From the NCBI GenBank assembly GCA_022563625.1, contig JADFNA010000079.1, forward strand, positions 1 to 7,119: DNA of 7,119 nucleotides, given 5' to 3'. The notes under the pieces are model-generated. The model searched no databases, had not been told where the DNA came from, and saw only the letters and a program-made list of their open reading frames with translations. Made by a program: the position numbers and the translations under genes. This document shows positions 1 to 6,142 of the stretch, in pieces (position 1 is the stretch's first letter; each line of letters opens with the position of its first letter). Source of the stretch: Candidatus Zixiibacteriota bacterium. Lineage in GTDB: Bacteria > Zixibacteria > MSB-5A5 > GN15 > JACZUZ01.

Positions 1-1
1 C

Positions 2-850
2 CACACATACAGACTGGTGATCGCCTGTCCGGACCGGGTGGGGATTGTGGCCCGTGTGTCCGGGTTTCTGGCCGGTCACGGCGGTTGGATTACAGAATCC
101 AATCATCATGCCGACCCTGTCAGCGGCTGGTTTTTTATGCGCAATGAAATCCTCGCCGATTCGTTGCCTTTCGACAATGGCGGATTTTGCCGTGAATTTA
201 CGCCAATTGCCGAAGAGTTTTCGATGCAGTGGCATATCGCCGATTCGGCCACTCCCAAACGGCTGGTGATTATGGCCAGCAAGGAATCGCATTGCCTGGC
301 AGATTTGCTGCATCGCTGGCGCTCAGGGGAGATGGAATGCGAAATTGTTTCGGTGATTTCAAATCATGACAAACTGCGCGGGATGGTTGAATGGCATGAA
401 ATTCCGTTTCATCATGCGCCGGTGGACAAAAATAACAAAGCTGAGTCTTTCGCGGAGATAGAGCGTCTGATTGACCAGTCCAAAGCTGATGCGATAATTC
501 TGGCGCGTTATATGCAAATCCTGCCCGAGTCACTCTGCCAGAAATATCCGGCCCGGATAATTAATATTCATCACAGTTTCCTGCCGTCTTTTGCCGGAGC
601 AAAGCCGTATCATCAGGCCTATCAGCGCGGGGTGAAACTGATTGGCGCAACCTGCCATTATGTGACCGCCGAGCTGGATGAGGGTCCGATTATTGATCAG
701 GACGTAATTCGTGTCTCGCACGTGGACAGCATAGCGGACATGAAACGGCTAGGCAAAGATGTTGAGCAGTTGGTCCTGGCGCGGGGCGTTCGCTACCATC
801 TTGAGGACCGGGTTATTGTCCACGAAAATAAGACAGTTGTGTTGCGCTGA
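2..850 (+). CDS. purU: Formyltetrahydrofolate deformylase PurU, 5' end cut by window edge
   Basis: PurU hydrolyses 10-formyltetrahydrofolate to formate and tetrahydrofolate in the cytoplasm, balancing one-carbon pools and feeding formate to purine synthesis. The reading frame is open to the left edge (H-T-Y-R-L-V-I-A-C-P-D-R-V-G-I-V), and this is the usual PurU opening, so the GTG at 17 is an internal valine and only a few residues are missing. The 282 visible residues compare with about 280 for the E. coli protein. An N-terminal ACT domain (CPDRVGIVARVSGFL, then GGWITESNHHAD) is followed by a formyltransferase-fold hydrolase domain. The catalytic Asn-x-His is in IINIHHSFLPSF (Asn codon 563-565, His codon 569-571) and the catalytic Asp is in ELDEGPII (codon 677-679). 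Phosphoribosylglycinamide formyltransferase PurN shares the second domain, but the ACT domain and HHSFLPSF motif favour PurU. The upstream neighbour is not visible. Confidence 0.95.
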   Translation, partial: HTYRLVIACPDRVGIVARVSGFLAGHGGWITESNHHADPVSGWFFMRNEILADSLPFDNGGFCREFTPIAEEFSMQWHIADSATPKRLVIMASKESHCLADLLHRWRSGEMECEIVSVISNHDKLRGMVEWHEIPFHHAPVDKNNKAESFAEIERLIDQSKADAIILARYMQILPESLCQKYPARIINIHHSFLPSFAGAKPYHQAYQRGVKLIGATCHYVTAELDEGPIIDQDVIRVSHVDSIADMKRLGKDVEQLVLARGVRYHLEDRVIVHENKTVVLR

Positions 851-986
851 GTCTGCCGCAACAATCCACGCGGACTTGTTCACTCGCCGACCTGGCCAAA
901 CCACGCAATACAAGAATGATTTCGGATTTACGCGCAACTTCCGCTCGAAGTCCGGAGCGCCCTATCCCAACGCGGCTCAATAACAA

Positions 987-1011
987 TAGCTTAGGATCTA
1001 ATCCTAAACTA
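987..1011. terminator. Short hairpin in the convergent gap, possible weak terminator
   Basis: TTAGGAT (991-997) and ATCCTAA (1001-1007) form a perfect 7-bp stem with a CTA loop. After one C/A mismatch the stem continues as TAG/CTA, giving 10 of 11 paired positions. It lies between the plus-strand purU stop and the minus-strand transporter, and its right arm overlaps the transporter stop codon (1009-1011). The sequence leaving the stem on the minus strand is only moderately T-rich (TTGTTATTG) and on the plus strand it is A-rich, so it is not a textbook Rho-independent terminator. The rest of 851-1008 shows no gene or other clear signal. Confidence 0.3.
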
Positions 1012-1914
1012 AAAGGCGAAGATCAGCGCGACCCCGGCGAAAGCTAACAGTGAACCCATAGCTCCTCGCAGAGAAACGAGTTCACCGTGCATGAATATAA
1101 CCAGGGGAATCACAAAAATAGGGGTCAGTGACATCAGGGTAGAAGCGATGCCGATCGGTGCGTTGTTGATTCCGATCAGAGCTACCCAGACACCGATTGA
1201 CGGGCCGAGTATGGCGCCGATGATGAGCAGGCGCCAACGGCGCGGGGTGGAGAGGCTCTTGAGTGTTGAGACGGCATTGCCGCGAAATGCCGCCAGTATC
1301 CAAACACCCGCCATAGCGGCAACCATACGGATGAAACTGCCGGTCAGTGAATCGATCTTGCCGGCCATGACAAATTTGGCCAGTACAAACGCTCCGGAAT
1401 GACAGACAGTGGCGATCAACGCGAAGAGGACGCCGCGTTTTGTTGCATGTGTTGTCCGGGAACCAGTACGGCGCTCGGCGGTGACAATCAGTATGCCTGA
1501 AATTGTAACAAATATCCCTAGAATCGAAATTATGCTCAACTGTTCGCCGAGAAGAAACCAGGCCATGATGATTGAAGTGACGGGGTTGAGCGCGAAGACC
1601 TGAGTTGACTGACGCGCTCCCATTTCTTTGAGCGCCGCGAAATAAAAGCGGTCACCGAAGGCGAGACCGATCAATCCGCTCAGCGCCAGCAGCCAGAAAT
1701 CCCGCTGGCTGATTGAGGCAATCCATTCCCAGCCGACGGTGAATGAGATGATGAAAGTGAGTATGATGGTGGCGAAGACAAGCCGCAGACGATTGAGGTT
1801 TCCCGAGCCGACTTCATGCGCGGCCTGCGTGAAAGCCATTGAAGCGCTGGCCCACATTATGGCCGCCAGCAGCGCATAGATTTCTCCGTAATTGTCTGCG
1901 TAAAACTCGCTCAT
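1009..1914 (-). CDS. EamA/DMT-family membrane transporter
   Basis: This is a predicted inner-membrane protein of the drug/metabolite transporter superfamily, whose members mostly export amino acids, metabolites or toxic compounds; the substrate cannot be read from the sequence. It has 301 residues, usual for the family, about ten hydrophobic helices and two homologous EamA repeats (about 11-147 and 160-301). The repeats show matching motifs, NPVTSIIMAWFLLGEQLS (110-127) and TPIFVIPLVIFMHGELVS (264-281), each a proline-led helix ending in Gly-Glu. The basic stretch AERRTGSRTTHATKRG links the halves. The frame stays open upstream to a TTG at 2058, but those 48 extra residues are polar, Arg/Pro-rich and unlike the family, so the ATG at 1914 opening MSEFYADNYGEIYALLAAIMW was chosen. 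Its own ribosome binding site is weak (GGCAGG very close to the ATG), whereas a strong one serves a small ORF just upstream. It is convergent with purU. Confidence 0.88.
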   Translation of the reverse strand: MSEFYADNYGEIYALLAAIMWASASMAFTQAAHEVGSGNLNRLRLVFATIILTFIISFTVGWEWIASISQRDFWLLALSGLIGLAFGDRFYFAALKEMGARQSTQVFALNPVTSIIMAWFLLGEQLSIISILGIFVTISGILIVTAERRTGSRTTHATKRGVLFALIATVCHSGAFVLAKFVMAGKIDSLTGSFIRMVAAMAGVWILAAFRGNAVSTLKSLSTPRRWRLLIIGAILGPSIGVWVALIGINNAPIGIASTLMSLTPIFVIPLVIFMHGELVSLRGAMGSLLAFAGVALIFAF

Positions 1915-1933
1915 GGCCTGCCGATCGCGCCGA

Positions 1934-1969
1934 TCAGTTCTTTGGAAAGCGACAGCCTTCCGAGGGCAT
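1934..1969 (-). CDS. Possible 11-codon leader ORF upstream of the transporter
   Basis: On the minus strand a strong Shine-Dalgarno-like GGGAGGAG sits six bases before an ATG at 1969. That ATG opens an 11-codon frame, MPSEGCRFPKN, ending in TGA 19 bases before the transporter ATG and in a different frame from it. The site is stronger than the one directly before the transporter, so the ORF could be a leader peptide that couples or gates translation. It could equally be a chance ORF, or the remnant of an older start separated from the gene by an indel. Function is unknown; it is called from ribosome-site quality and position only. Confidence 0.3.
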   Translation of the reverse strand: MPSEGCRFPKN

Positions 1970-2029
1970 GGAACACTCCTCCCGCGCAGACTTGGCCAGC
2001 GCTTCTGCCTGCATCCAGACGGCGGGTGG

Positions 2030-2058
2030 ATAGTAATATCCAGCATCAGTGAAAACAA
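2030..2058 (-). promoter_or_regulatory. Weak sigma-70-like promoter candidate for the transporter
   Basis: Reading the minus strand, TTGTTT (2053-2058) and TACTAT (2030-2035) are separated by 17 bases. They match the -35 consensus at 3 of 6 and the -10 consensus at 4 of 6 positions. A start near 2023 would give a leader of about 110 bases containing the 11-codon ORF. This is only a plausible candidate in an AT-richer patch. Confidence 0.2.
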
Positions 2059-2128
2059 ATTAAGACAAGAGTGTGTTATGCGGTGGTAGAGGGGGGCAGA
2101 GATTGTGGTTTGCCCAGGTCCCGATTAG

Positions 2129-2140
2129 CCTGGCGCCAGG
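2129..2140. repeat. Perfect 12-bp palindrome CCTGGCGCCAGG
   Basis: CCTGGCGCCAGG is fully self-complementary and sits between the two divergent promoter candidates. An upstream CCAGG (2114-2118) could alternatively pair with its left half. A palindrome in this position could be an operator for a dimeric regulator or part of an RNA hairpin. No T-tract follows on either strand, so it is not a standard terminator. Chance is possible. Confidence 0.4.
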
Positions 2141-2227
2141 GTCAGCCAAGAGTGCGTAAATACGTGTAGGATATTTCTGAGCGAGAGTTTGCGTGTCCTT
2201 ATGATCCGAAGATTTCCAAGATTTCGA

Positions 2228-2255
2228 TTGACACTGAGAGGTAAGCTGTTATCTT
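2228..2255 (+). promoter_or_regulatory. Sigma-70-like promoter candidate facing the protease gene
   Basis: TTGACA (2228-2233) is a perfect -35 hexamer. It is followed after 16 bases by TATCTT (2250-2255), which matches the -10 consensus at 4 of 6 positions. Transcription from about 2262 would give the protease mRNA a leader of roughly 340 bases. A competing weak -10-like TATAGA (2535-2540) nearer the gene lacks a good -35; if it were used, the leader would be only about 55 bases. Confidence 0.4.
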
Positions 2256-2261
2256 AGTGAT

Positions 2262-2578
2262 TGTTACTGCGGTGATGCGCGTAGAACCGGGGTGAAACGC
2301 CGCCGATGCGCTCAGATGCAGCGATTCCCACGAACAACCCCACCAGTCTCCTCACAGGGAAGTGGCCGATGGGTCACCGGCGCAAGCCCAAGAAGCAAAG
2401 AATGATGGGCGAAAACGATGTACGAGAATGATGGCTGAGAGTTTCTCCTTCAATGGTCTGAACCCGTCTGGCCGCAACAGCAGCGGAGGAACGGGATGCG
2501 GGCCAGCCACAATCGAGTGATGAGGATTTCAAAATATAGAATCAGGTGTCAGGGGCCGAGAAAAGAAGTGGGGGATGA
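2262..2578 (+). promoter_or_regulatory. Possible structured 5' leader upstream of the protease, unassigned
   Basis: If the TTGACA promoter is real, this stretch is untranslated leader. It contains several local stems. The clearest is a two-part hairpin with CCCGT (2463-2467) pairing ACGGG (2491-2495) and, inside it, CCGC (2472-2475) pairing GCGG (2483-2486) around a 7-base loop, with a purine-rich internal loop between. Others are GGGGT (2289-2293) with ACCCC (2337-2341), and GAGA (2437-2440) with TCTC (2444-2447). Unpaired A-rich and GAAAAC-type segments lie between. I do not recognise a named riboswitch or ncRNA family. It could be a cis-regulatory RNA, an independent small RNA, or non-functional DNA. 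Confidence 0.3.
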
Positions 2579-2591
2579 ATGTTGATACACA

Positions 2592-2599
2592 GAGGTGAT
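2592..2599 (+). promoter_or_regulatory. Ribosome binding site fixing the protease start
   Basis: GAGGTGAT is an extended match to the anti-Shine-Dalgarno sequence and its GAGG core ends seven bases before the ATG at 2603. This supports 2603 over the in-frame ATG at 2579, although a G-run (2570-2574) precedes the latter. Starting at 2603 also puts the basic n-region of the signal peptide (MTRLR) directly at the N-terminus. Confidence 0.75.
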
Positions 2600-2602
2600 A
2601 TT

Positions 2603-5002
2603 ATGACCCGTTTGCGAATAGGATATACGACAGGATTTGCTCTAATCGCGCTGTTTCTGCTTTCCGCCAGCGCCCATGCGGAATACAAAGAAGGTCAGCC
2701 CGCGCCCCAGCCTTTTGTCATCAAAGGGGAACTCATCGTGCAGTTCGCAGATGATGTTTTGATGAATGGCATGACCCGCTCTTTCGGGCGGGTCAGTTCC
2801 GGTGAGGCGTCGCTGACGGCCGTTTTTGACCGGCATCAAGTTTCTTCGCTTGAGCCGATTTTCCCCTGGCGCCGGGAGACGTCGGCGGATGTAGCTGACC
2901 GTATGATGAGTAAGTTTCAGCGTTTGGTGGTCCCCCTGAACGCTGATCTTGATTTGCTGATAGATGAGCTGCTGGCTACCGGCAAAGCGCTGACAGCCGA
3001 GAAAAACTGGGCTATGCCGCTTGACGCCGTTCCTGATGACCCGCGCTGGACGATTCCGGGGCAATATGGCCCGCAGCGAATTGACGCGGACCAGGCCTGG
3101 GATGTCGAAACCGGGTCCGACGCCGCAATTATCGCAATCGCAGATACAGGGGTAAACTGGGGCCACCCAGATCTGAAAAGCAAGATTTGGGTTAATCCCG
3201 GAGAAGATTTAGATGGAGATGAAGAGGTCTATGACACAGACGATTTGGACGGAATAGACAATGATGGCAACGGAGTAATCGATGATTTGATAGGATATGA
3301 TTTTTTCACCGGTCTCGGACAGGTTTTCCCCGGCGAAGACCCGAATACGCCAGACCCCGACCCCAATGACTTTAATGGCCATGGCACGCATGTTGCCGGA
3401 ATCGCCGCGGCAGCCACAAACAATGCGATTGGAATCGCCGGAGTCGCCGGCGGTTGGAATCCGAACGGTGACTACTCCAGGCGCGGACCGAGAATTATGT
3501 GTTTGCGTATCGGAGCCACTGCTCTCGATGGCCGTGGAGTTATCAATTTGGTTAATGCGGCCACGGCAATTGATTACGCAGCGCGAATGGGAGCTATTGT
3601 AGTCAACTGTTCATGGGGATCAGTGGCCACCACCGCCTTGGCCAATGCGTTGACTCTGGCTAACGACAGCGGAGTGAGTATTGCCAAGTCGGCAGGGAAT
3701 GATGGCGCTGACGTGATAGATTTTATGGGCGCTCGTCCTGATGTCATGGCCATTGCCTCCACTGACGGCAGCGACACAAAATCAGGATTTTCAAGTTTTG
3801 GCTCGTGGGTTGAGATTTCGGCGCCAGGCTCAAGCATCCAGGCCACGTATTCCTTCCAGTACGCGGCCGGCTACGCCAACCTGAGCGGGACATCAATGTC
3901 CTCTCCGCATTATTCGGGCGCCGTGGGGCTGATTAAATCGGTCATGCCAGCCTGGGGCAAAGCAGAAATTGATTCTATACTGATGGCCACTGCTGACAAC
4001 ATTGACGCGCAAAACCCGGGATTTATCGGACAGCTCGGCGCCGGGCGGGTAAACGTGAACAATGCGATTCAGAGTTTGCCGCTTGCGCTTTTCAGCTCTG
4101 GCCCGGCGCTTGTTGGCGCTCCCGGTTTGAATGTTGATTTCACAGACCTGTCGCCAAATTCACCGACCGCCTGGAGTTGGACTTTCGGTGACGGAAACGT
4201 TTCATCACTGCAAAACCCGAGCAATTCCTACAATGATGTCGGTGTTTATGATGTCACACTTGAGGTTACCGAACCAAACGGGCAGGGGATAGAGCAGGCC
4301 AGGCGTTTGGTGTTTATCCATGCAGACTCCATGGGTGGTGACACCGTCACGGGCGGTCCGGGAGAATCGGTGATTGTGCCGGTGAATCTGAGCAATGACT
4401 TCGCAATCAAGTCAATTATTTTTCCGTTCAAATATACTGACGCGAACGGCGGCAAAATTTTATTCAGCTCATTTTCGACAACCGGTTTGCGCACAGAGGA
4501 GTGGGAGTTCCAATTGATAACATCAATCAATCCATTCGGCAAGACGGCCGTTATCGAAATGCGCAGCAATATCGGGATCGGGACGAACGGACATTCAAAA
4601 TATCTTCAACCCGGCGACGGCCCAATCCTAAACCTCACCTTTAACATTGACCCTTCATCTGCGCCGGGGTCGATTGTGCCGATCACCTCCGGATTCGTTA
4701 CTGGCAAACAGTTGAGCGTGGAGACTGTTCATGGGCTTATCATCCCTGCCTACTCTACACTTGCTGTTGAAGTCGCTGGGTGCTGCCAGACGGCAGGCGA
4801 CGCCAATCATGATGGGAGTGTGAATATCAGCGATGTGACTTTCCTTATCGCCCGTATTTTTGCCGGAGGCACAGCGCCTGTTTGTAATGATGAGGCCTCC
4901 GCCAACGGTGACAACACCGTGAATATCGCCGATGTGACCTTTTTGATCGCACGAATATTTGCCGGAGGCCCGGCGCCAGCCTGCGGTAATACCGGGAGTT
5001 AA
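2603..5002 (+). CDS. Secreted subtilisin-like S8 protease with PKD, cohesin-like and dockerin domains
   Basis: This is a predicted exported serine endopeptidase of 799 residues. Residues 1-26 form a Sec signal peptide (MTRLR, a hydrophobic core, then ASAHA before Glu27). Residues about 40-150 look like an inhibitory propeptide (GELIVQF). The S8 domain spans about 155-495 with the full triad: Asp181 in IADTGV, His260 in GHGTHVAG and Ser431 in GTSMSSPH, with oxyanion Asn366 in SAGND. An Asp-rich insert (about 199-234, DLDGIDNDGNGVIDD) resembles calcium-binding loops found in related proteases. A PKD domain follows (about 496-575, WSWTFGDG at 524-531), then a cohesin-like beta-sandwich (about 578-725, GESVIVPVNLS), then a two-repeat dockerin (about 727-794) flanked by Cys727, Cys728, Cys761 and Cys794. 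The enzyme is complete with no missing catalytic residue. The tail suggests calcium-dependent attachment to a partner, or intramolecular cohesin-dockerin contact. The substrate is unknown. It is a lone gene, followed by a shared terminator. Confidence 0.93.
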   Translation: MTRLRIGYTTGFALIALFLLSASAHAEYKEGQPAPQPFVIKGELIVQFADDVLMNGMTRSFGRVSSGEASLTAVFDRHQVSSLEPIFPWRRETSADVADRMMSKFQRLVVPLNADLDLLIDELLATGKALTAEKNWAMPLDAVPDDPRWTIPGQYGPQRIDADQAWDVETGSDAAIIAIADTGVNWGHPDLKSKIWVNPGEDLDGDEEVYDTDDLDGIDNDGNGVIDDLIGYDFFTGLGQVFPGEDPNTPDPDPNDFNGHGTHVAGIAAAATNNAIGIAGVAGGWNPNGDYSRRGPRIMCLRIGATALDGRGVINLVNAATAIDYAARMGAIVVNCSWGSVATTALANALTLANDSGVSIAKSAGNDGADVIDFMGARPDVMAIASTDGSDTKSGFSSFGSWVEISAPGSSIQATYSFQYAAGYANLSGTSMSSPHYSGAVGLIKSVMPAWGKAEIDSILMATADNIDAQNPGFIGQLGAGRVNVNNAIQSLPLALFSSGPALVGAPGLNVDFTDLSPNSPTAWSWTFGDGNVSSLQNPSNSYNDVGVYDVTLEVTEPNGQGIEQARRLVFIHADSMGGDTVTGGPGESVIVPVNLSNDFAIKSIIFPFKYTDANGGKILFSSFSTTGLRTEEWEFQLITSINPFGKTAVIEMRSNIGIGTNGHSKYLQPGDGPILNLTFNIDPSSAPGSIVPITSGFVTGKQLSVETVHGLIIPAYSTLAVEVAGCCQTAGDANHDGSVNISDVTFLIARIFAGGTAPVCNDEASANGDNTVNIADVTFLIARIFAGGPAPACGNTGS
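4799..4969 (+). repeat. Tandem dockerin repeats inside the protease gene
   Basis: Two 24-residue units (733-756 and 766-789) share DVTFLIARIFAGG exactly while their codons differ at many third positions, so the protein repeat is conserved and the DNA repeat is old. The first loop has calcium ligands at the standard spacing: Asp733, Asn735, Asp737, Asn741 and Asp744. The second has Ser766, Asn768, Asp770, Asn774 and Asp777, so its first ligand position is Ser rather than Asp. Confidence 0.85.
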
Positions 5003-5012
5003 TTTTCCGCGT

Positions 5013-5029
5013 CAGGCGCCTGCCGCCTG
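5013..5029. other. G/C-rich hairpin just after the protease stop
   Basis: CAGGCG (5013-5018) pairs with CGCCTG (5024-5029) around CCTGC, ten bases after the protease stop codon. The left arm also belongs to a 10-bp palindrome, CAGGCGCCTG. No T-run follows, so it is more likely an mRNA 3'-end stabilising stem, or chance, than a terminator by itself. Confidence 0.3.
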
Positions 5030-5064
5030 CAAGAACCTTCGCTGTGGCCCGCGAATAAGAAATA

Positions 5065-5105
5065 AACCCGAAGCCTCTGTGAGTCTCTTTGAGCGGCTTC
5101 GGGTT
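5065..5105. terminator. Bidirectional Rho-independent terminator between the protease and motB
   Basis: AACCCGAAGCC (5065-5075) and GGCTTCGGGTT (5095-5105) form a perfect 11-bp stem with a 19-base loop. T-rich sequence leaves the stem on both strands: ATTTATTCTAG on the plus strand and TATTTCTTATT on the minus strand. It lies between the ends of the convergent protease (5002) and motB (5156), so it probably ends both transcripts. The T-tracts are interrupted, which may make it less than fully efficient. Confidence 0.85.
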
Positions 5106-5155
5106 ATTTATTCTAGTTTGAATTTGTCACTTCTCAGGCGGCCGGTATTTGGCGC

Positions 5156-6088
5156 TCAATCAGATCCGCCGGTTTTGAGGTAATCCGGTGTTTCGAATTC
5201 TTCTTCATTTACTTCCGGAATAACATCGGCGTTTGGCCCCGGGGATGTCCTAGGACTTGGAAGGCCTGTTTCGTACTCGGAGTCGTTTGTTGGAATCAGT
5301 TTATTTTCAAAAAGATAGTCATAGTCGTTAAGCACCAGAATAGATATTCGTCGATTTCTAGGGTCATTCGGTTTGTTCGGCAAAAGGAGTTTGGTGTCGG
5401 CATAACTGCGAACTTCTCGAATCTGTGATTCACGCGTTCCGAAACGCATCATGATTTTTCGGCAATAATTGGCTCTATCGGCGCCGAGGTCCCAGTTGCT
5501 ATAGCCTTCAATTTTCCCTGATCCCGTTGCGTCTGTATGGCCTTCATACACAATTCGGTTCGGCATTTTGATCAGTTCCTGGGCGATGACGCCTAAGATG
5601 GCCTCCCCGGTTGGCCGCATACGCGCGCTGCCTGACTCAAAAAAGGATGAATCTGAACTCTCTATGAGCTGGATTCGCAAGCCTTCCGGGGTCATTTCGA
5701 CCAGGATATTATCCCGCAGCTCTTTGAATTCATCGTTCAGTTTGAGGGTGTTTAGTATTTTCTGTGCGGCCTCTTCAAGTTTCTTGCGTACGATAGACAT
5801 GGCGGTTGATTTGTTCATGATGCTTGCGCCGCCTTTGAACATACCGTCGCCTTCGCCGGAACCTATTTTGCCGCCGCGAGTAAAGCCTATCGGGTCCTGA
5901 AAATATCCGGCGACAGATTCTTTGATTTTTTGATCTTGGCCTACCAGCCAGAGCACCAGGAAAAACGCCATCATGGCCGTCATGAAATCCGCAAAGGCGA
6001 CCTTCCATGAGCCTCCATGATAACTGCCATGGGAGACATAGACTTTCTTAATAATTATTGGCTGTTGTTGATCAGAATTTTCAGGCAT
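5156..6088 (-). CDS. motB: Flagellar motor stator protein MotB, proton type
   Basis: MotB forms the A5B2 stator complex with MotA, carries the ion-binding aspartate and anchors the stator to peptidoglycan. The 310-residue protein has a short cytoplasmic N-terminus, one membrane helix (about 31-49) in the motif GGSWKVAFADFMTAMMAFFLV with ion-binding Asp34, and a plug-like segment (about 51-66). A periplasmic linker then leads to an OmpA-like domain (about 140-255) with YEGHTDATG (181-189) and NDPRNRRISI (241-250), both typical of peptidoglycan binding. The ADFMTAMMAFF motif matches proton-driven E. coli-type MotB rather than sodium-type PomB. After the OmpA domain is an acidic, Pro-rich tail of about 50 residues. 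The start is the ATG at 6088, preceded by AGGA; an in-frame TTG at 6121 is less likely. It lies 54 bases after motA, so the two are probably co-transcribed. Confidence 0.95.
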   Translation of the reverse strand: MPENSDQQQPIIIKKVYVSHGSYHGGSWKVAFADFMTAMMAFFLVLWLVGQDQKIKESVAGYFQDPIGFTRGGKIGSGEGDGMFKGGASIMNKSTAMSIVRKKLEEAAQKILNTLKLNDEFKELRDNILVEMTPEGLRIQLIESSDSSFFESGSARMRPTGEAILGVIAQELIKMPNRIVYEGHTDATGSGKIEGYSNWDLGADRANYCRKIMMRFGTRESQIREVRSYADTKLLLPNKPNDPRNRRISILVLNDYDYLFENKLIPTNDSEYETGLPSPRTSPGPNADVIPEVNEEEFETPDYLKTGGSD

Positions 6089-6142
6089 GGATTTCCTGCA
6101 TTCGCTCTGAAGGCCATGCAACCGGCGTTCGGCTGGCGCCCG

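Larger units (their letters stand above)
1970..2602. other. Divergent intergenic region without a convincing gene
   Basis: About 630 bases separate the divergently transcribed transporter and protease. All frames on both strands are short or broken by stops, and none resembles a known family. The left part (1970-2060) overlaps the dubious N-terminal extension of the transporter frame. The middle holds a 12-bp palindrome and a TTGACA-type promoter candidate facing right. From about 2262 onward the sequence is G/C-rich, with many small inverted repeats and no sustained coding frame, suggesting a structured transcript or decayed sequence rather than protein. No insertion-sequence ends or target-site duplications were recognised. 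Confidence 0.7.

Noticed and set aside
17..19. GTG at 17 as the start of purU
   Set aside because: The frame continues to the left edge with residues matching the normal PurU opening (YRLVIACPDRVGIV), so the GTG is an internal valine and the gene is cut by the window.
1915..2058. 48-residue N-terminal extension of the transporter frame
   Set aside because: It starts at a TTG without a good ribosome site, is polar and Arg/Pro-rich, and would place an odd extension before the normal first helix of a DMT protein.
2433..2491. Thi-box (TPP riboswitch) resemblance: CTGAGA, then GAACCCGTCTGG, then CAGCGGAGGAA
   Set aside because: The pieces resemble the conserved J3-2 and P4/P5 strands. However, the spacing between CTGAGA and GAACC is too long, P5 would be only three pairs, a GGGGTGC/ACCC P2 is not evident, and the same bases fold better as CCCGT/ACGGG. 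The downstream gene is a protease with no thiamine link. An Rfam scan would settle it.
2153..2520. A decayed transposase or other pseudogene in the intergenic region
   Set aside because: Translations give only short fragments rich in Arg, Lys and Pro with no family motif. No terminal inverted repeats or flanking duplications were seen.
2262..2578. Group II intron or retron-type RNA, suggested by the hairpins and GAAAAC-like segments
   Set aside because: There is no reverse transcriptase frame, no convincing GTGCG 5' boundary and no domain V-like hairpin, so there is not enough to support a named element.
2579..2602. Eight extra N-terminal codons of the protease from the ATG at 2579
   Set aside because: The ATG at 2603 has the better-spaced GAGGTGAT and opens directly into a standard signal peptide.
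2642..3166. 174-codon open frame on the minus strand opposite the protease signal and propeptide
   Set aside because: It lies wholly antisense to a well-supported gene, has no family resemblance and a composition typical of a shadow frame.
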